Origin: a bacterium
Lineage (GTDB): Bacteria; Spirochaetota; UBA4802; UBA5550
Length of the DNA: 8,524 nt
Direction of reading: 5' to 3'
Assembly: GCA_024224995.1 (NCBI GenBank)
Contig: JAAENB010000967.1
Location: 1 to 8,524 of the forward strand
The translations under genes were made by a program, and so were the position numbers. Positions within the stretch are counted from its first letter, which is position 1. Every line of letters begins with the position of its first letter. The notes under the pieces are model-generated. The model was not told where the DNA came from. It saw nothing but the letters and a program-made list of their open reading frames with translations, and did no database searches. Shown piece after piece: positions 5,601-8,524 of this stretch.

Positions 5601-7855
5601 TCCCTGGCTTTTTTCCCGGCCATCAGGTTTAACGCTGCCAGTTCATACTTATCTTTATTATCCCTTAGTAGTTCCTGTCCCGAATTTAACTGGTTTACGA
5701 TATAAAATATCTTCTCTTCCAATTCTTCAGGCGGGGTTTGCTCCCGTACTATAGTTCCTATTTTGAGGTGGAGTTCCTTTTTTTCTTCTTCCGGTATAAA
5801 GGAGTATACCGCTTCCCGGATTCTGTCGTGGCTAAAAATATATATATCATCACAGGTCTCTACCAGCCCCTCTTCAAGCGCTTCGGTTATATCGGTGAGA
5901 GCCGACTCTACGGGTTTGTTCATTATGAGGGACGCGGTTTCAAGATCAAACCGGTTGCCGATGCAGGCGCATATTGTTAGAATGTTCCTGGTCTGTTCCC
6001 GTAAATCGGAGACCTTGTGGGCCATGAGCAGTACTACATTTCCCGTTACTTCCAGATCATTTATCTTTTCTATATCCCATTTCCACTTGCCTCTTCCCGC
6101 GGCGTCCCTGACCTGGCTCCGGATCGTGTCAAATTGCAGCAGCTTATCTTTATACAGTTTTTTTATAAACTGTTTTACGAAAAAAGGATTCCCGTTTGTT
6201 TTGTTGTGTACCACCCCCGCGAGGGGTTCTGTTTTTTCTTTTCCGCATCGCAGCAGATCTACTACCAGGTCATTCACTACTTCCACATCAAGAGGAGTCA
6301 GGGCGATATGATTTATGAAAACTCCTTTTGCTTCCAGTTCTTCCGAGCCCCATATCTCTGAAATTCGCGCCGGTAGTTCATTATCACGGTATGCCGCGAT
6401 ATATAAAAAGTACCGGGTTCCGGGATCGCAAATGATCTTTTTTATCAGCCTGATACTGGAGGCATCGGCCCATTGGATATCGTCCAGGAAGAGGACCAGG
6501 GGATGTTCTTTTTTCGCGAAGACCTGCATGAATTTTGTGCATACATGGTGAAACCTGTTTTGCGCCTCTTCCGGCGTTAGCTGCGGCACATGGGGCTGCT
6601 TGCCGATTATGAGTTCTATATCGGGGATTACATCGGTTATGACCTTGCCGCTTGCGCCCAGGGCTTCCAGCAATTCCCTTTTCCATATATCAATTCTTTC
6701 TTTACTTTCCGATAAGATCTGCCGCGTGAGTTTATGAAATGCCTGTATTATTGAACTATAGGGTATGTTGCTTTCTATGCTGTCGTACTTTCCGGAGATG
6801 AAATATCCTCGTGCCGCTACAATGGATTTATTTATTTCATTTACCAGGGCCGACTTGCCAATCCCGGGACTACCTGATATCAGCATTGCCTCTTTGCTCC
6901 CCTTTTTTGCCCGTTCAAAGGCTGCCATTAACAGTTCTATTTCCCTGCTCCTGCCGTAGAGCTTTAGCGGCATATTGAACTTTATAAAGATATCATCCCT
7001 GGCCAGTTCAAAGCTTTCTATGTAGCCCTTGCTTTCCAGGTGGTCCTTGCATTTTTTTAGATCCGCCATTAATCCATAGGCGCTCTGGTAGCGGTCTTCC
7101 GCTGTCTTTGAAAGGAGCTTCATTACTATCGATGAAATTACTCCGGGGATGGCGCGGTTTAGCTTCGCGGGCAGCTCCGGTTTCATGGCAATGTGAAAAT
7201 GGATTATTTCCAGGGGATCTTTTGACACAAAGGGTACTTTTCCCGTGAGCATTTCGTAGAATACTATTCCCAGTGAATAGAGGTCCGTGCGGTAATCTAC
7301 GGCGCGGTTCATTCTGCCGGTCTGCTCGGGCGAGATATAAGAGAGTGTCCCTTCTATTACTTCGGGATTATATATTTCTTCGTTCTCATGGGTGATGAGT
7401 GTTGAGATCCCAAAGTCGGTAATTTTTACTTTCCGGTCCTCAAGGTTTACGAGGATATTTTGCGGTTTGATATCCTTGTGTATGATGTTCTCATTGTGCA
7501 GACTGCCCAGTGTTTCTGCCAGGTCGAGCGCTATTCCCAGGAAAGCCATGGTGGTTATTGTTTCAATTTGGAGCGCTTTTTGCAGTGTGATCCCCTCGAA
7601 ATCTTCGAGGATAAGGGCTATTTGATTTTTATTGGTTACTATATCATGGGTCTTTATGACCCCTTCAAAATCGATATTTTTTATCAACTCATATTCTTTC
7701 TTAAACCGGGCGATTTCTCCGGGTGATGGATGCTCGGTCTTCAGGACTTTTATGATGACTTTTTTGCTGTCATCCTCCCGCACTCCTCTATAGATAATTG
7801 AATTCCTGGTTTCATCGACCTTTTCAAAGATCTTGTAGTCCAAAATCATTTCCAT
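2621..7855 (-). CDS. Giant signalling protein: Ser/Thr kinase – AAA ATPase – TPR-like – GAF – SpoIIE/PP2C phosphatase
   Basis: The product has 1744 residues, probably cytoplasmic. Residues 1-270 are a Hanks-type kinase: Lys36 in 'VIIK', catalytic loop 'HKDIKPQN' (126-133, HKD replacing HRD), 'DFG' (147-149), and 'SPEQTGRMNR' (175-184), typical of multidomain kinase/ATPase proteins. The glycine loop is degenerate ('DETRNSIIYRG'). An AAA/NACHT-like ATPase follows, with Walker A 'GSPGIGKS' (328-335) and Walker B 'LVLFLDDIQWAD' (453-464). A long helical TPR-like region spans about 700-1285 and a GAF sensor about 1313-1475. A short coiled coil (to about 1498) leads to a SpoIIE/PP2C domain with 'GGDY' (1526-1529), 'CDVSGHG' (1546-1552), 'AGHPP' (1616-1620), 'YTDGITEA' (1664-1671) and 'SDDFT' (1722-1726). 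All the metal-binding aspartates are present, so the phosphatase looks active. Related proteins often end in a histidine kinase instead. No STAS or anti-sigma gene adjoins it, so the target is unknown. The start ATG has GAGG 8 bases upstream. Confidence 0.93.
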   Translation of the reverse strand: MEMILDYKIFEKVDETRNSIIYRGVREDDSKKVIIKVLKTEHPSPGEIARFKKEYELIKNIDFEGVIKTHDIVTNKNQIALILEDFEGITLQKALQIETITTMAFLGIALDLAETLGSLHNENIIHKDIKPQNILVNLEDRKVKITDFGISTLITHENEEIYNPEVIEGTLSYISPEQTGRMNRAVDYRTDLYSLGIVFYEMLTGKVPFVSKDPLEIIHFHIAMKPELPAKLNRAIPGVISSIVMKLLSKTAEDRYQSAYGLMADLKKCKDHLESKGYIESFELARDDIFIKFNMPLKLYGRSREIELLMAAFERAKKGSKEAMLISGSPGIGKSALVNEINKSIVAARGYFISGKYDSIESNIPYSSIIQAFHKLTRQILSESKERIDIWKRELLEALGASGKVITDVIPDIELIIGKQPHVPQLTPEEAQNRFHHVCTKFMQVFAKKEHPLVLFLDDIQWADASSIRLIKKIICDPGTRYFLYIAAYRDNELPARISEIWGSEELEAKGVFINHIALTPLDVEVVNDLVVDLLRCGKEKTEPLAGVVHNKTNGNPFFVKQFIKKLYKDKLLQFDTIRSQVRDAAGRGKWKWDIEKINDLEVTGNVVLLMAHKVSDLREQTRNILTICACIGNRFDLETASLIMNKPVESALTDITEALEEGLVETCDDIYIFSHDRIREAVYSFIPEEEKKELHLKIGTIVREQTPPEELEEKIFYIVNQLNSGQELLRDNKDKYELAALNLMAGKKARESAAYIPSFKYLEKGIALLAKDCWQEEYNLAFNLHVEGALAAYLSSDFEQMDFWVNVALAHTDEILDTVKLYEVKIQSYSAQNRAGEAVKIALLVLKLLGIRFPEEPTRMDIVRGYVKTRLFLAGKRIADLANLPAMEDPYKRAVLRIMAKTSTSLFMAAPLLFPLFVFKRIRLSVKYGNAPESIASYAAYGLILCGHLGQIERGYKFGNLALALLEKNNAEEYKAQVYFAVYGFIYHWKKPVKETLDPLLEGYRAGVETGNLEFATYCSSFYCVHAFYSGCNINEIEQEMAVYTRLVRQLNQETAVHIHRMWWQSALNFMGDADDPTLLIGTAYDEEKMLPLILKENERGIPLYNAACKLGLNYYFKNYARAIEASEILEKYLHMGLGTAADPYFVLYDSLTRLAVFDDSSKREQKKILKRVKRSLKKLRKWAHHGPMNYLHKYYLVKAELSRVLKRYNRAADYYDRAADLAGEQGFLYEEGLANELAGSFYYKRGRMKTARVYLQDARYCYERWGSPVLAEQLDKAYSQLILPGMREDQLRDMSFFTYSSTSAERTSNVLDMSAVMKASQAISGEIDLGRLLFSMMRIVMENAGAEKGYLILESGDDLVIEAEGRIDTEDIRVLQSIPVKDYPDIAASIIYYVERTKESVILNDAANEGIFAADPYIMEKRARSILCGPVINQGKLSGILYLENNLTTGAFSNDRIRMLKVLSSQAAISIENSRLVAREKHSAAMEREIEMARKIQSGLLPERVPKIPGISLDFMYKPMMGIGGDYIDINYNKEKGLLGLFICDVSGHGIHAAITASMVKMSLDFVWNKYIDNPLKVLEEIRTPLVKNIGDNYITACVCCLDINTGRFTLARAGHPPIVVVREKGGIELVLAKGRVLNRLFETNFEEKTITLEKGDKFVLYTDGITEAENRERTMLGADDDQKFIAWIKTNIDLTASPPLLCRNIFDNVIKFTGSTSFSDDFTVLVAEYSGPPKTAEQHSG

Positions 7856-7863
7856 TCATTCAA

Positions 7864-7867
7864 CCTC
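7864..7867 (-). promoter_or_regulatory. Ribosome binding site of the giant kinase/phosphatase gene
   Basis: On the minus strand GAGG stands 8 bases before the ATG at 7855-7853. A second ATG two codons later would be 14 bases away, so the first is preferred. A stronger-looking AGGGAG (7875-7880) is too far upstream at 19 bases. Confidence 0.6.
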
Positions 7868-7924
7868 AAAAAAACTCCCTTTTAGAGTATTATTATCATC
7901 TCATATTTGCCGTCTACTCTTTTT

Positions 7925-7936
7925 GAACAATTGCTC
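7925..7936. promoter_or_regulatory. 12-bp near-palindrome at the presumed transcription start of the giant gene
   Basis: GAACAATTGCTC is palindromic except for one T-G pair. It sits immediately downstream of the -10 box, where transcription should begin, a usual place for a repressor site. The evidence is position and symmetry only. Confidence 0.25.
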
Positions 7937-7965
7937 ATTATTCTATCAGTACAAATTCCTGTCAA
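7937..7965 (-). promoter_or_regulatory. Sigma70-type promoter of the giant kinase/phosphatase gene
   Basis: Reading the minus strand, a perfect -35 TTGACA (7965-7960) is followed by a 17-base spacer and AATAAT (7942-7937), five of six matches to the -10 consensus. Transcription would start near 7930, giving an untranslated leader of about 75 bases. Confidence 0.65.
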
Positions 7966-7974
7966 TCTAAATTT

Positions 7975-8000
7975 AAACCGCCTGGTTCGGTTTTTTTTTT
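7975..8000 (+). terminator. Plus-strand terminator-like hairpin with T10 tract
   Basis: AAACCG (7975-7980) and CGGTTT (7988-7993) form a 6-bp stem around a 7-base loop. The right arm runs directly into ten Ts (7991-8000). The shape is that of an intrinsic terminator for plus-strand transcripts. No plus-strand gene lies upstream, only the antisense side of the giant gene, so its job is unclear. Confidence 0.45.
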
Positions 8001-8079
8001 GAATTTCGTATAATTAATAAAAGCGCGTATATCGTCCTGAACTGACTATATCTCCGGTACTCACGGCAAAGTCCATTGG

Positions 8080-8259
8080 ATGTGTCGGTATTTCAAAGTA
8101 CTTCGTTCCCGGTTTTGGGCATTGTTTGTGTTGTTTTTATTATCGGTTGGCTGGGGTATTTCCGAAAGATTTTATCCCCCGTTTCTGCGAGGAGAGACGT
8201 GGCGTGCAGCGTCTTTACGGGTTGGTTTGCTTCTCAAGAAAACGATCCTTGAAAAATGA
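8080..8259 (+). CDS. Doubtful 59-residue reading frame with one hydrophobic segment
   Basis: An ATG at 8080 opens a 59-codon frame. The peptide has a basic N-terminus (Arg3, Lys6, Arg9, Arg11) followed by a hydrophobic run 'FWALFVLFLLSVGWGI' (12-27), like a signal or membrane segment. Its second half, from about residue 37, is encoded by the repeat element that starts at 8188. No Shine-Dalgarno precedes the ATG. T-rich DNA gives hydrophobic codons by chance, so this may be no gene at all, or the 5' part of one disrupted by the repeat. I do not recognise the sequence. Confidence 0.18.
   Translation: MCRYFKVLRSRFWALFVLFLLSVGWGISERFYPPFLRGETWRAASLRVGLLLKKTILEK
8195..8214. repeat. Imperfect palindrome at the first joint of the repeat
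   Basis: AGACG (8195-8199) pairs with CGTCT (8210-8214), with GC/GC closing a 2-base loop inside and one G-A mismatch plus one G-T pair between. The left arm recurs in each later copy, but the right arm is absent from the second copy, where the sequence changes after 8370. Confidence 0.5.
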
Positions 8260-8278
8260 TTCTGTATTGAATGGGCCA

Positions 8279-8298
8279 CCCGGGGTTGAAACCCCGGG
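8279..8298. repeat. Perfect GC-rich stem-loop, repeat unit 1
   Basis: CCCGGGGT (8279-8286) and ACCCCGGG (8291-8298) form a perfect 8-bp stem closed by the tetraloop TGAA. An extra T-A pair would leave a 2-base loop. It is extremely stable on either strand. Confidence 0.8.
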
Positions 8299-8309
8299 CT
8301 ACGTTACGT

Positions 8310-8330
8310 CACCCCATCCGGGGTGGTTTT
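8310..8330 (+). repeat. Second stem-loop followed by T-rich tail, repeat unit 1
   Basis: CACCCC (8310-8315) and GGGGTG (8320-8325) pair around ATCC and are followed by GTTTT and then GTGTT. It resembles an intrinsic terminator on the plus strand, though the U-tract is short. It is carried in every full unit, so it is more likely part of the repeat's own structure. Confidence 0.55.
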
Positions 8331-8377
8331 GTGTTGGGTCCGTGGGTTCTACGAGGAGAGACGTGGCGTGTAGGGTG

Positions 8378-8387
8378 AGGCATGCCT
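8378..8387. repeat. 10-bp perfect palindrome at the second joint
   Basis: AGGCATGCCT is a perfect palindrome located only in the variable joint of the second repeat unit. It replaces the sequence found at the same place in the first unit. Confidence 0.5.
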
Positions 8388-8433
8388 TTCAAGAAAACGA
8401 TCCTTGAAAAATGATCCTGTATTAAATGGGCCA

Positions 8434-8453
8434 CCCGGGGTTGAAACCCCGGG
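8434..8453. repeat. Perfect GC-rich stem-loop, repeat unit 2
   Basis: This is the exact copy of the 8279-8298 hairpin, 155 bases downstream, with no change in stem or loop. Confidence 0.8.
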
Positions 8454-8464
8454 CTACGTTACGT

Positions 8465-8485
8465 CACCCCATCCGGGGTGGTTTT
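8465..8485 (+). repeat. Second stem-loop followed by T-rich tail, repeat unit 2
   Basis: This is the exact copy of the 8310-8330 hairpin and tail, 155 bases downstream. Confidence 0.55.
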
Positions 8486-8524
8486 GTGTTGGGTCCGTGG
8501 GTTCTACGAGGAGAGACGTGGCGT

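Larger units (their letters stand above)
8188..8524. repeat. Tandem structured repeat, 155-bp period, continuing beyond the window
   Basis: A 19-bp block beginning CGAGGAGAGACG occurs at 8188 and 8352; a third copy begins at 8507 and is cut by the window end. A 117-bp block starting CAAGAAAACGATCC occurs at 8235-8351 and 8390-8506, the copies differing at only two positions (8261/8416 and 8269/8424). Between the blocks lies a variable joint of 28 bases (8207-8234) in the first unit and 19 bases (8371-8389) in the second, so the first unit is 164 bp and the second 155 bp. Each unit contains a GC-rich hairpin, a second terminator-like hairpin and a weak TCAAG/CTTGA stem. This resembles palindromic intergenic repeat families (REP/BIME or MITE-like) and has no credible protein gene. 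It is not CRISPR: the repeats are too long and the joints too short. Confidence 0.9.

Noticed and set aside
5763..6311. 182-codon plus-strand open frame
   Set aside because: It lies wholly opposite the giant kinase gene, whose domain motifs are unambiguous; the product is Ser/Phe-rich with no recognisable domain, as expected for an antisense shadow.
8126..8407. 93-codon frame through the repeat
   Set aside because: It is made almost entirely of repeat DNA, crosses two units at different phases and has no ribosome binding site; its Pro/Gly-rich part is just the translated hairpins.
8188..8524. CRISPR array
   Set aside because: The conserved blocks are 117 bp plus 19 bp with joints of 28 and 19 bases; the repeat length and structure are wrong and there are no cas genes.

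Overview
The window is a bacterial chromosomal segment of moderate GC with AT-rich gaps between genes. It carries one gene fragment, three complete genes and a repeat cluster at the right edge. A spirochaete-like origin is my best guess, because very large Ser/Thr kinase–ATPase–GAF–SpoIIE proteins and non-canonical lipoboxes are familiar there. Deltaproteobacteria-like lineages remain possible, and nothing in the sequence fixes the taxonomy.

Layout from left to right: (1) 2-277 (+) is the C-terminal end of a HAD-superfamily subfamily IB phosphatase. (2) 278-461 is a non-coding gap with two inverted repeats, a possible -10 box and a strong ribosome binding site. (3) 462-1529 (+) encodes a predicted lipoprotein with coiled coils and a C-terminal peptidase S74 self-cleaving chaperone domain, followed by a U-tailed hairpin that looks like its terminator. 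(4) 1699-2649 (+) encodes an exported or membrane PAP2-type phosphatase with an incomplete signature. (5) 2621-7855 (-) encodes a 1744-residue signalling protein: Ser/Thr kinase, AAA/NACHT-like ATPase, long helical TPR-like region, GAF, short coiled coil and SpoIIE/PP2C phosphatase. It converges on the PAP2 gene with a 29-bp overlap of their 3' ends and has a good sigma70-type promoter at 7937-7965. (6) 7856-8524 has no convincing gene. It holds that promoter, a plus-strand terminator-like hairpin with a T10 tract, a doubtful 59-codon reading frame, and a 155-bp-period tandem repeat of GC-rich hairpins that runs off the window.

How the genes relate: the first three lie on the plus strand but look separately transcribed, given the gaps, the terminator and each gene's own start region. 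The two middle ones encode envelope proteins, a lipid-anchored fibre-like protein and a lipid-phosphate-type phosphatase. The giant minus-strand protein is a stand-alone signalling hub. No STAS/anti-sigma partner, which SpoIIE-type phosphatases usually act on, lies in view. No mobile element gene, CRISPR array, tRNA or rRNA was recognised.

Most unusual items: the structured tandem repeat at the right edge, whose variable joints look like recombined palindromes; the S74 auto-cleavage domain on a lipoprotein outside any phage context; and a kinase and an opposing-type phosphatase on one polypeptide.
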